A stretch of DNA of 9,373 bases. Source: Hyphomicrobiales bacterium. Its GTDB lineage: Bacteria; Pseudomonadota; Alphaproteobacteria; Rhizobiales; Aestuariivirgaceae. Under the pieces are notes generated by a model. It had not been told where the DNA came from. It saw only the letters and a list, made by a program, of their open reading frames with translations, and did no database searches. The translations under genes were made by a program, and so were the position numbers. Shown one piece after another: positions 1 to 5,689 of the stretch. Location: contig JAHFPK010000094.1 in the NCBI GenBank assembly GCA_023266715.1, positions 1 to 9,373 of the forward strand, written 5' to 3'. Position 1 is the first letter of the stretch. The number at the start of each line of letters is the position of its first letter.

Positions 1-164
1 GGCCGACAACCTGCGAGGAACCTGAATTCGCCGGATGCTGCACCCCATTCTACGCAAAGAAAGTCGGCCAGCCCTGCCCGGAGGAATTGCGGGCCTATGA
101 CGAGACCGAATGGCAGACCACGGACGGCATTGAGCTTGACCCCGAAACCGGAAAGGAATGGTGA
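1..164 (+). CDS. C-terminal part of a Cys-rich hypothetical protein (5' truncated)
   Basis: An open frame runs in from the left edge and stops at TGA 162-164, giving 53 visible residues after two leftover bases. It has four cysteines in the first 26 residues (TCEEPEFAGCC, then QPC) and an acidic tail ending in TGKEW. The Cys spacing could bind a metal, but I recognise no family. It lies 4 nt before the next gene in the same direction, so it is probably part of the same operon. The frame is supported by the lack of stops and by codon use like its neighbours, with GAA and TTC frequent. The N-terminus lies outside the window. Confidence 0.6.
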   Translation, partial: PTTCEEPEFAGCCTPFYAKKVGQPCPEELRAYDETEWQTTDGIELDPETGKEW

Positions 165-168
165 GACC

Positions 169-636
169 ATGAACACTTGGACAGATGGAGAAGAAGCTGT
201 TTTTTTCGCCCTGCTTGATGGCTATGGCCTGGCAAGCGTTTTAGACAAGATGGCGGCGCGGTGCGAAACTCACGCTATCAATGAGCGAGACGACGGAACC
301 GAGGCCGACGCCGAAAAATGGGACCGCGCTATGGGAATTTTGGACCGGGCAAAGATTGCCTTCGAGCCTGAATTCGACGCCGACGAGCGCGCATATATTC
401 TGGAGCAAGCCAAATCGGAATGGTGTTCCGATGAATTGGAGGTCTATCAGGACTCGCGGATTACCCGGAGCGACGATGACGGCGCTTGGATCGAGGCGAA
501 AGTTTTTGTCCGCCTTGAGATTTGCACGAACCCCGACTGCAAGGCAATCGAGGGAACCGCGAAATGGGGCACCGTTGGCGACGGCGGCGACGGCTATTGC
601 CCGTCATGCGCTGACAAGCGGGGAGAACAATCATGA
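169..636 (+). CDS. Phage hypothetical protein with C-terminal zinc ribbon, 155 aa
   Basis: The ATG at 169 is preferred over an in-frame ATG at 97. The upstream gene still occupies 97-164, and an AAAGGA stretch sits 11 nt before 169. Residues 1-85 are acidic and helical-looking. Residues 87-113 contain a D..SR..R.DDDGAWI.A.V.V pattern that I associate with small phage and plasmid proteins of unknown role. The C-terminus carries C119-x4-C124 and C144-x2-C147, a likely zinc ribbon. Codons for AVFFA include a run of seven T (200-206), a possible slippage site. The stop overlaps the next start as ATGA (633-636), so translation is probably coupled. The reaction or partner is unknown. Zinc binding is inferred from spacing only. 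Confidence 0.8.
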   Translation: MNTWTDGEEAVFFALLDGYGLASVLDKMAARCETHAINERDDGTEADAEKWDRAMGILDRAKIAFEPEFDADERAYILEQAKSEWCSDELEVYQDSRITRSDDDGAWIEAKVFVRLEICTNPDCKAIEGTAKWGTVGDGGDGYCPSCADKRGEQS

Positions 637-818
637 CGGAATTTCTGGTTGAGTGGAGGATAGAAGTCCGCGCAGATTCACCGGAAGCCGCCGCGCGTAA
701 ATGCTTGGAGATCATGCAAGACCCAAGCAGCCTGGCAACGGTTTTCGACGTAATCGAGGAAAACGGCGAACCCGTCCGGATTGACCTAACGGAAATCGAC
801 AACGAGAAGGAGGAATAA
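633..818 (+). CDS. Small acidic phage protein, 61 aa
   Basis: It begins in the ATGA overlap with the preceding gene, with GGGGAG about 8 nt upstream. The sequence has a beta-strand start (FLVEWRIEVRADSPEAAAR), a helix, then an acidic tail ending NEKEE. I recognise the general 'VEW.IEV.ADSPEEAAR..LEIQRDPxSxATVF' character seen in many small proteins of phages and plasmids, usually annotated as hypothetical. No enzymatic motif is visible. It sits in a run of small rightward genes and ends 1 nt before the next ATG. The function is unknown. Confidence 0.8.
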   Translation: MTEFLVEWRIEVRADSPEAAARKCLEIMQDPSSLATVFDVIEENGEPVRIDLTEIDNEKEE

Positions 819-819
819 A

Positions 820-1011
820 ATGGACGATAGACAAACAGCCACCGTTTTAGCAGCGCTGCGCTATTGGCAGCGCGAAGGCCTGAATTCAAGCGGCCACGAA
901 ATAGATGCTATCGCCACCAACGATGGGGAATTCGCGGCAATGGACGCCGAAGAAATCGACACCCTCTGCGAAGAAATCAATTGCGGAATCGAGACCGACA
1001 AGTCATTTTAG
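820..1011 (+). CDS. Small acidic phage protein, 63 aa
   Basis: A strong SD, AAGGAGG (807-813), lies 6 nt before the ATG. It is embedded in the end of the previous gene. The protein starts with a D-[DR]-Q-T-A-T-V-L-A-A-L-R-Y-W-Q-R helix, followed by an acidic C-terminal half (DAEEIDTLCEEI). The 'RQTATVLAALRYWQREGL' opening recurs in small proteins of phages and mobile elements with no known role. It is predicted soluble, with no Cys pairs or membrane segments. A 49-nt gap with a dyad element follows before the next gene. Confidence 0.8.
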   Translation: MDDRQTATVLAALRYWQREGLNSSGHEIDAIATNDGEFAAMDAEEIDTLCEEINCGIETDKSF

Positions 1012-1030
1012 ATTTACCAATTTTCGAAAG

Positions 1031-1055
1031 GTCAATTGTGACAACATGAAAGGAG
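1031..1055 (+). promoter_or_regulatory. Dyad plus SD element, copy 1
   Basis: GTCA (1031-1034) and TGAC (1039-1042) form a 4+4 dyad around ATTG. After ACA comes TGAAAGGAG, whose AAAGGAG (1049-1055) is the SD for the ATG at 1061. The block recurs at 1276-1300 with about 21 of 25 bases identical. The shared dyad upstream of an SD suggests an operator or a translational control site. The role is inferred. Confidence 0.5.
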
Positions 1056-1060
1056 CAAAT

Positions 1061-1264
1061 ATGGAAAACCCCAAAGATCATGCACCCTGCCATGGATGCG
1101 GTACCATGACCCCCATCAACGAATTGGACGCCAAGCCTAAACGATTGGCGGGCCAGCCCACAACTGCCGCAATGGTTGCAGAAGCCGCCGAGAACGGAGA
1201 AGAATTCGACATCCTTGAATGCCAGAAATGTTATGGGCCGGGTTGGGTGAAGGCCGGAACATAA
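1061..1264 (+). CDS. Double-CxxC zinc-ribbon mini-protein, 67 aa
   Basis: ATG 1061 is chosen because AAAGGAG (1049-1055) ends 5 nt before it. An in-frame ATG at 1046 would leave the SD inside the gene. C10-x2-C13 and C54-x2-C57 bracket a roughly 40-residue central segment, and the protein ends YGPGWVKAGT. This fits a small zinc-ribbon fold in which two knuckles hold one metal. Such phage proteins may bind nucleic acid or host factors, but no specific function is recognised here. It follows the first dyad element and precedes the second, so it may form a regulated sub-unit within the rightward operon. Confidence 0.75.
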   Translation: MENPKDHAPCHGCGTMTPINELDAKPKRLAGQPTTAAMVAEAAENGEEFDILECQKCYGPGWVKAGT

Positions 1265-1275
1265 ATTTATAATCA

Positions 1276-1300
1276 GTCAACTATGACACCTTGAAAGGAG
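1276..1300 (+). promoter_or_regulatory. Dyad plus SD element, copy 2
   Basis: GTCA (1276-1279) and TGAC (1284-1287) form the same 4+4 dyad, here around ACTA. The SD AAAGGAG (1294-1300) belongs to the methyltransferase ATG at 1306. The conserved bases relative to copy 1 are GTCAA, TGACA and TGAAAGGAG. The centre of the dyad differs, as expected for a protein-bound operator. Function is inferred. Confidence 0.5.
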
Positions 1301-1305
1301 ACACC

Positions 1306-2808
1306 ATGCACGGAACAGCAATCATAACGAGGCAGACCATTGAAGAGGTTTGCGAGGCCAGGAACCGGGCGCTTGAGGCCTACGCCACCGCTTACACAAA
1401 AATTGTGGACGCCAGCGCCGCAATCAGCCTTGCCCATAATCTCGCAGATCAGGCCGCCCCGAACGGCGGCGACGGCGGGCGATTTACTCGTCACCTTCAC
1501 GAAACCCGACGCGAATTCGAAAAGGCCGTCGCCTTGCCGGATCGTGAATTCTATCTGCAAACTGCCAAGCGTTTGGTGGATACTGAAGTCTGGTCGCGCT
1601 TGATCGCCATGACGGGCATTGAAATGCTGATGGACGCCACGGCAAAGGAACAACTGCACCAAACGTTCATGACCCAGCCGTCAGGCCGACGGAACCGCCG
1701 GGGCGAAACATTGCCAGCCCAAGACGATGACGAATCCGGAATGCCCGAGATCACCCCGGAGAATGTGCGCGCCACATTGCAGCGCTTCCAGCAGGACGTC
1801 GGGTTAATCTTCCAGCGCGGGATCGTTAACGCCTTCACCAAGCTTGACCGCCGATTCCGGAGTCATGACGGCTTCAAGGTCGGCGGGCGCATGGTTCTAA
1901 CCTATGTGTTCGACGAATTCGGCCACTGGAATTATGGGCGCAGATCAACCCAGGATACGTTGCTGGATATCGAGCGGACGTTTGCGGTTCTGGACGGCAA
2001 GCCAAAGGGCTATGCCTATGGCTCCATAGTAACGGCAGTTGACAATGACCGCCGGGAGCTCGGCAAGCCATGGGAGCGCAAGCAATCAGTCACCGAAGGG
2101 GAATATTTCCGGGTGAAGGGTTACAAAAACGGCAATGCCCATTTGTGGTTTACGCGTGATGACCTGCTGGAAAAGGTCAACAAGGTATTGGCGGAATACT
2201 ACGGCGAGGTAATCGGCGACGGCGTGACCAAAGAGGCGGACCCGTTCGAGGCCGTGAAGAATACCCCGGCAAAGTATTTCGGATTCTATCCGACGCCTGA
2301 TAAAGCCGCCGATGACCTATTCGAGCGCGTTCCGCTTTACAGCAACAAGCAGCAACGAGTTTTGGAACCTTCCGCTGGCACCGGACAGTTGGCGCGGCGG
2401 GCCATGAAGCACGGCGCGACGGTTGATTGCGTCGAGATCCAACCCCACTTGACGGAAATGCTGGCGACCAATGGCAAGGTCTGGAATCAGGACTTCCTGG
2501 CGTTGGCACCCGAGACCACCGGGCTTTACGATGTCGTCGTGATGAACCCACCCTTTGATCGTGAGCGCGACATTGACCACGTTGTACACGCCATGAAATT
2601 CCTCAAGCCCGACGGTTGCCTTGTGGCCATCATGTCAGCCGGCACAGAGTTTCGGGAGACCCGGAAGTCCATTGCCTTCCGCGAACTGCTTGCGTCCAAG
2701 AACGGCCAGCTTATCGATATGCCGATTGGCTCGTTCTCGGAAGTCGGAACCAACGTCAACACAGTGATTTGCAAATTCTTCAACGACGGCAAATCGTTTT
2801 ACGGGTAA
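1306..2808 (+). CDS. DUF4942-type N-terminal domain fused to adenine-N6 DNA methyltransferase, 500 aa
   Basis: ATG 1306 follows AAAGGAG (1294-1300) by 5 nt. An in-frame TTG at 1291 would swallow the SD. Residues 1-140 are helical with a charged linker (RRNRRGE...DDDE). Residues about 150-300 match the DUF4942 pattern: GGRMVLTYVFDEFGHWNY, DIERTFAVLDGK, GNAHLWFTRDDLLEKVN and EYYGEVIGDG. Residues about 320-500 are a class I SAM-dependent methyltransferase: YPTPDKAAD, motif I LEPSAGTG (353-360), VDCVEI (373-378), catalytic NPPF (414-417), RDIDHVVHAMKFLKP and the MSAGTEFRE block. The product should transfer methyl from SAM to adenine N6 in DNA. No restriction nuclease is adjacent, so it is an orphan enzyme. 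It could protect phage DNA or alter host regulation. The recognition site cannot be read from the sequence. Confidence 0.93.
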   Translation: MHGTAIITRQTIEEVCEARNRALEAYATAYTKIVDASAAISLAHNLADQAAPNGGDGGRFTRHLHETRREFEKAVALPDREFYLQTAKRLVDTEVWSRLIAMTGIEMLMDATAKEQLHQTFMTQPSGRRNRRGETLPAQDDDESGMPEITPENVRATLQRFQQDVGLIFQRGIVNAFTKLDRRFRSHDGFKVGGRMVLTYVFDEFGHWNYGRRSTQDTLLDIERTFAVLDGKPKGYAYGSIVTAVDNDRRELGKPWERKQSVTEGEYFRVKGYKNGNAHLWFTRDDLLEKVNKVLAEYYGEVIGDGVTKEADPFEAVKNTPAKYFGFYPTPDKAADDLFERVPLYSNKQQRVLEPSAGTGQLARRAMKHGATVDCVEIQPHLTEMLATNGKVWNQDFLALAPETTGLYDVVVMNPPFDRERDIDHVVHAMKFLKPDGCLVAIMSAGTEFRETRKSIAFRELLASKNGQLIDMPIGSFSEVGTNVNTVICKFFNDGKSFYG

Positions 2809-2811
2809 ATG

Positions 2812-2818
2812 AAAGGAG
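2812..2818 (+). promoter_or_regulatory. SD that decides a TTG start
   Basis: AAAGGAG lies 7 nt before TTG 2826. It shares TGAAAGGAG with the two dyad elements but lacks the GTCA/TGAC arms. No in-frame ATG is near, so TTG is the preferred start. Confidence 0.6.
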
Positions 2819-2825
2819 TAATATT

Positions 2826-3329
2826 TTGGACAACCAAAAAACAATTGCCAAGCGCTATGGCGTCGAGGCAAGGGTGAATCGGAGCGGGCTAGGTTATATC
2901 GGTGTCTACCATATTCCGGGAACCCCAGAACACTTCGCCCGCTATCCCGACGGCTCCATTGAAATATTCGGCAGGGATATCGAGGCAATGGCCGCCGCCG
3001 GATTTCATCTTTGCGCCGCTCTCAATGATCGCAGCCGGTTCAGTTACAAACATGGCTACCGGCGCATGGGCGGCGCGGAACTGGCGGTGGAGCTCGAGAG
3101 GTTTGGAATCAGCCCATCGCAATTTGCTGGCGTCTACGGCACCAAGCAGACCCGTGTGCTGAACTGGATCGACGGAGCCGAAGACATCCCTCATTCCGCC
3201 CATCTTCTAATAGCGCTTTGCAATGTGCCTGGCGCTCTGAAGATGGTAGAAGATTTCACAAACAAAACCATGATCGAGAAGGAAAAGAATATTGGAAACG
3301 AACCAAATCATAAAACGCTTGCTGGATAA
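2826..3329 (+). CDS. HTH phage regulator-like protein, 167 aa
   Basis: The TTG start at 2826 is supported by AAAGGAG 7 nt upstream. Residues 1-75 form a domain with beta character (GYIGVYHIPGTPEHFARYPDG) and FHLCAALNDRSRF. Residues about 84-133 look like a Cro/XRE helix-turn-helix: AELAVELERFGISPSQFAGVYG, then RVLNWIDG and IPHSAHLLIALC. The 'V.NW..G...IP..A..LI.L' pattern is common in phage repressors and in HTH domains of antitoxins. It may control this operon, for example through the GTCA/TGAC dyads, but that is a guess. Its last 38 nt overlap the next gene. The tail after residue 150 is polar and probably disordered. Confidence 0.8.
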   Translation: MDNQKTIAKRYGVEARVNRSGLGYIGVYHIPGTPEHFARYPDGSIEIFGRDIEAMAAAGFHLCAALNDRSRFSYKHGYRRMGGAELAVELERFGISPSQFAGVYGTKQTRVLNWIDGAEDIPHSAHLLIALCNVPGALKMVEDFTNKTMIEKEKNIGNEPNHKTLAG

Positions 3330-3765
3330 ATCCGGCATCAATCAGGATTCGAAAGTCCTGATTCCCCACTTCAACTCAATTTCTTTGACGCTTGCAGTGC
3401 ATAGGCTATGCCCCGATCTTACCGTGTTCTGCGCCATGGATTGTCTATGGCAATTGCGCGAACCCTATGCGAGGCGGGGTATCTTGGCGCAAGTGGCGGA
3501 CTCATTGCTGATGTGGCCAAACACACATCCAAATTTTATGAACAAGTTCTCACATGTAATTGTTTGGGACCGAGATGGAAAATTGCGCGATGTGATCGAC
3601 GGCAGCTACAAATTCCTACGGCCAGCCGGGCAGATTATGGGGGTCTCGCCTTACCTTCCCGGAAACGTAACGGACGAAAATTTGCAGTGTGAGGTCTTGG
3701 ATTATGACGCGCCGTTGGCAATCTTTCGGCTGAAACAACAGGTGCTGAAAATCGTTGGGGCTTGA
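3292..3765 (+). CDS. Methyltransferase-fold-like protein lacking catalytic motif, 157 aa
   Basis: The likely start is TTG 3292, preceded by GAAGGAAAAG. It overlaps the HTH gene by 38 nt. I recognise no annotated family directly. The layout resembles the C-terminal half of an N6-adenine methyltransferase: a strand-turn-helix at VLIPHFNSISLTLAVHRL (22-39), a strand at VFCAMD (45-50), then KFSHVIVWDRDGKLRDVIDGSYKFLRPAGQIMGV (85-118). The last stretch aligns with LYDVVVMNPPFDRERDIDH and the following KFLKP segment of the upstream methyltransferase. NPPF is replaced by WDRD and the glycine-rich SAM loop is missing. It may be a degenerate partner or pseudoenzyme. This is inference by eye and needs structure-based comparison. 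It is the last gene of the rightward run. Confidence 0.65.
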   Translation: METNQIIKRLLDKSGINQDSKVLIPHFNSISLTLAVHRLCPDLTVFCAMDCLWQLREPYARRGILAQVADSLLMWPNTHPNFMNKFSHVIVWDRDGKLRDVIDGSYKFLRPAGQIMGVSPYLPGNVTDENLQCEVLDYDAPLAIFRLKQQVLKIVGA

Positions 3766-3767
3766 TT

Positions 3768-4028
3768 TCACGGCATGGCAGGCATTGATGGTTTTTGTCG
3801 CAATGGCGGCACCTTGGCCCGGCTGGGTCTGTTCTGGGTCTTGCCGCGCCGCTGTCGGTTTATGGCATCACGTCTCTTCGCGGCATACTCAGGGTCCATC
3901 CAGCCCTTGATCGTTGTCCCGGTGAGCCCATGCAACTTGGCCGCCTGGCGGTAATTCAGCCCGTCTTCGTTGACGGATTTTATAGCCGCCGCCTTCTTTT
4001 CTGGATCGATTGCGCCTTTGAAAGTCAT
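3768..4028 (-). CDS. Small HTH protein with DPxY...RRDxIN tail, 86 aa
   Basis: ATG at 4028 has GGAG about 9-10 nt upstream, inside the end of the preceding gene. Residues 22-44 look like a helix-turn-helix (DGLNYRQAAKLHGLTGTTIKGW). This is followed by a basic DPEYAAKRRDAINRQRRGK segment (45-63) and a Pro/Lys-rich tail. Residues 29-61 align without gaps with residues 39-71 of the HTH protein at 7812-8036, with about 15 identities including GL, TTI, DPxY, RRD and IN. It is probably DNA-binding, as a regulator or a nucleoid-like factor. It is the last gene of the leftward operon, and its stop lies 2 bp from the stop of the converging rightward gene. Confidence 0.75.
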   Translation of the reverse strand: MTFKGAIDPEKKAAAIKSVNEDGLNYRQAAKLHGLTGTTIKGWMDPEYAAKRRDAINRQRRGKTQNRPSRAKVPPLRQKPSMPAMP

Positions 4029-4034
4029 CCCGAT

Positions 4035-4724
4035 TCACTCCATCCGCTGCACAGCCATACACCGTTTCAAGCTTTCTGCCAATTCCTCTGCGGTGGGCGG
4101 GGGTCTTGGCGGCAATTTCCGGCCCAGCGACAGCTTTTCATCGGTCTTGGCAAACCCCGCCTTGAGGCTTTCGAGCGCGGCCTTACGGCGCGCCACAACA
4201 TCCGGTAGACGGTTTATTCGATCCTGTTTTGCCTCTTCGGCCTCGGCGATTTTCTGCGTGTCGCGGTCATCGCGCTCCTGGTTGTGCCATAACGCGTTGC
4301 TGCGGATCCGCACCCAACGCGCCTGCTCGGCATCCAACGATTTTTTGATATTGGCGGTCTTGGGATTGAATTCAAGTAGCGCCGGCAACCCTTCCGGACC
4401 CATCGCGCGGTAACCGACACTGAAGCGGAAAGTCTCCAGAATTTCCGCCCAGGCCGCAAGGGAATTACTGTGATCCTTAGCCTTGAAATCTGGATAATTG
4501 CGCAGGAGCCGTTGAACCAGTTGGTCGGCCTGCGATGGCGTACAGTGGGTGGGCTCGGCGTCCATGCGCGCCACAAGATTTTCGCAGACATCCCGCGGTA
4601 AGAGATTGGTTCTCCAATCAACCCGTCGATCCGATTCCAAGTTCTTGATTGCGTCTGCTGACCCAATCTCGGAGAGCATCACTAACGGCTGCATCGCCGG
4701 TTTTTCCATTAGAGCGTTTTTCAA
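4035..4724 (-). CDS. Putative phage replication accessory protein (helicase-loader-like), 229 aa
   Basis: The start is TTG 4724, with GGAGG (4738-4734) 9 nt upstream. Later in-frame ATGs (4709, 4694, 4679) lack an SD. Residues 63-135 (QADQLVQRLLRNYPDF, then a WAEILETFRFSVGYRAM stretch) resemble the small domain in phage P-type proteins that follow an initiator gene. Residues 135-195 are a highly charged helix that may be a coiled coil. RKLPPRPPPTAEE (202-214) is a flexible linker. No Walker A motif is seen, so it is not a DnaC-like ATPase. Position directly after the initiator, with a 107-bp overlap, suggests a joint role in loading the host helicase. That function is inferred mostly from context. 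Confidence 0.7.
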   Translation of the reverse strand: MKNALMEKPAMQPLVMLSEIGSADAIKNLESDRRVDWRTNLLPRDVCENLVARMDAEPTHCTPSQADQLVQRLLRNYPDFKAKDHSNSLAAWAEILETFRFSVGYRAMGPEGLPALLEFNPKTANIKKSLDAEQARWVRIRSNALWHNQERDDRDTQKIAEAEEAKQDRINRLPDVVARRKAALESLKAGFAKTDEKLSLGRKLPPRPPPTAEELAESLKRCMAVQRME

Positions 4725-5604
4725 GATATTTCCCCTCCATGATCTTCAATAAATTTTTTGGTTGCAATATCCAGTCGAAGTCGCAATGCCAGTTGGCGCC
4801 CGATCCTCCAACCAGGTGTGGCGATTTTTCGATCACCAGCATGATCTGCGTCCAGCATTCGCGGAAATCGGGATCTTGGCCATGGTGCTTCCGAAGAAAC
4901 CGGCGGACGTCGATGGAGCGGGCGCGGATGCTCTTCCGGCGGGCGTCGTTGAGTTGTCGAATTTCGGTATTGTCAAATTTCTCAGCCAGCTTGTTCCATT
5001 CTGCTTTCACGAATTCTGGGAGATCGTCATCTGGCAATTCCTCCACAGCCGCCGCTGGCGGCGTTTTTCCCTCTGGGTCTTGGTCTCGGTCTTGGTCTCG
5101 GTCTAGGTCTGGTCTAGGTCTTGGTATATCGATACCCTTTCCAAAGTGTTTGAACTTTTCTGATAAAATGGCACCCATTTGTTTGTCTTCAAGCTGCCCC
5201 TTTGCCTCTGAATATTCCAAAAATTCGTTTGCACGCCGAGACTTAAGGGTTGGCGATGTTGCGGCCTGAAGCTGCGCTAAAATTCCTATTGCATGTTTGG
5301 AATTTGTCGGCTCGTTGTGTTTTACCCAATTTGTGATCAAAATCGTGTGGTAACCGGTTTCCATTTCGATCAGGCCGACTTTGCATAGGTCTTCGATACC
5401 CTTTCGAAAGTCAATCTCAGAACACTTCAAATCGGTCATGGCATAGCCCTGTTTGAGATCGTAACAGCCCGACGAATTTGAATGGGGATTCGACACCAAA
5501 TAGAAATATAGGACGCGCGGATCCAGCGTTTTCGGTGCTTTCAGCTTTCCCAATTTTTCTGATCCCCAGAGACTGGCGTAAACTTTGGAAAACTCCCGGC
5601 TCAT
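4618..5604 (-). CDS. Phage replication initiator / replisome organizer-like protein, 328 aa
   Basis: ATG 5604 has AGGAG about 8 nt upstream. An in-frame start at 5709 would run through the gap and is rejected. Residues 1-130 look like the winged-helix N-terminal domain of phage replication proteins (FSKVYASLWGSEKL, RVLYFYLVSNPHSN, GLIEMETGYHTILITNWVKH). Residues 161-176 form a PRPRPDLDRDQDRDQD linker encoded by a short tandem repeat. Residues 195-293 carry a C-terminal domain with FREC, SPHLVGG and the signature W-HCDFDWILQPKNLLKIMEGKY, widely shared by phage initiators. It should bind the origin, possibly within its own gene, and recruit the replicative helicase with the next gene's product. 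The stop lies inside that next gene. The 85-bp gap upstream holds two palindromes. Confidence 0.85.
   Translation of the reverse strand: MSREFSKVYASLWGSEKLGKLKAPKTLDPRVLYFYLVSNPHSNSSGCYDLKQGYAMTDLKCSEIDFRKGIEDLCKVGLIEMETGYHTILITNWVKHNEPTNSKHAIGILAQLQAATSPTLKSRRANEFLEYSEAKGQLEDKQMGAILSEKFKHFGKGIDIPRPRPDLDRDQDRDQDPEGKTPPAAAVEELPDDDLPEFVKAEWNKLAEKFDNTEIRQLNDARRKSIRARSIDVRRFLRKHHGQDPDFRECWTQIMLVIEKSPHLVGGSGANWHCDFDWILQPKNLLKIMEGKYLEKRSNGKTGDAAVSDALRDWVSRRNQELGIGSTG
4734..4738 (-). promoter_or_regulatory. Internal SD for the TTG start at 4724
   Basis: On the minus strand GGAGG (4738-4734) lies inside the initiator codons for MEGKY and 9 nt before TTG 4724. It supports re-initiation or coupled translation of the replication accessory protein from within the initiator gene. 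Confidence 0.55.
5076..5122. repeat. Short tandem repeat, (GGTCTN)n, possible origin iterons
   Basis: Eight units of GGTCT plus one base run from 5076 to 5122. Two perfect 12-bp copies of GGTCTTGGTCTC (5076-5099) are followed by GGTCTA-type units. The unit at 5106-5110 is 5 bases rather than 6. The array lies within the initiator gene next to a more AT-rich stretch containing TATCGATA (5126-5133). Phage origins often sit within the initiator gene, as in lambda O, so an iteron role is possible. A simple linker-encoding microsatellite is the alternative. Confidence 0.5.
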
Positions 5605-5689
5605 GCTATCGGCTCCTGTGTTGCAACATTGTAACCGATTCCTGCGCGAACGGGACGGCAACGGAAAATCCGTGATGTATGAAAATTTC
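5605..5689 (-). promoter_or_regulatory. 85-bp gap with two palindromes upstream of the initiator
   Basis: This is the longest noncoding stretch in the window. It contains ACGGAAAATCCGT (5661-5673, perfect 5+5 arms) and TGTTGCAACA (5619-5628, perfect 10-bp palindrome). The initiator SD lies just after the second. A good -35/-10 pair with 16-18 bp spacing was not found. TACAAT (about 5628-5633, minus strand) is the best -10-like hexamer, but TTGCCG lies 22 bp upstream, which is too far. Operator function is inferred. Confidence 0.4.

Noticed and set aside
97..168. An upstream in-frame ATG that would add 24 residues to the 155-aa protein
   Set aside because: It lies inside the coding end of the preceding gene, lacks an SD, and its added residues do not look like the rest of the protein. 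ATG 169 is 4 nt after the upstream stop, as in the rest of the operon.
200..206. Run of seven T as a programmed frameshift site
   Set aside because: The frame continues intact to the zinc ribbon, and no alternative-frame product of interest or stimulatory structure was seen.
3292..3765. Calling the 157-aa gene an active methyltransferase
   Set aside because: Neither a glycine-rich SAM loop nor an NPPY/F motif is present.
4649..5269. A long rightward open frame opposite the initiator gene
   Set aside because: Its product is Ser/Arg-rich and low-complexity, as expected for a shadow of the opposite strand. The minus strand carries recognisable initiator motifs.
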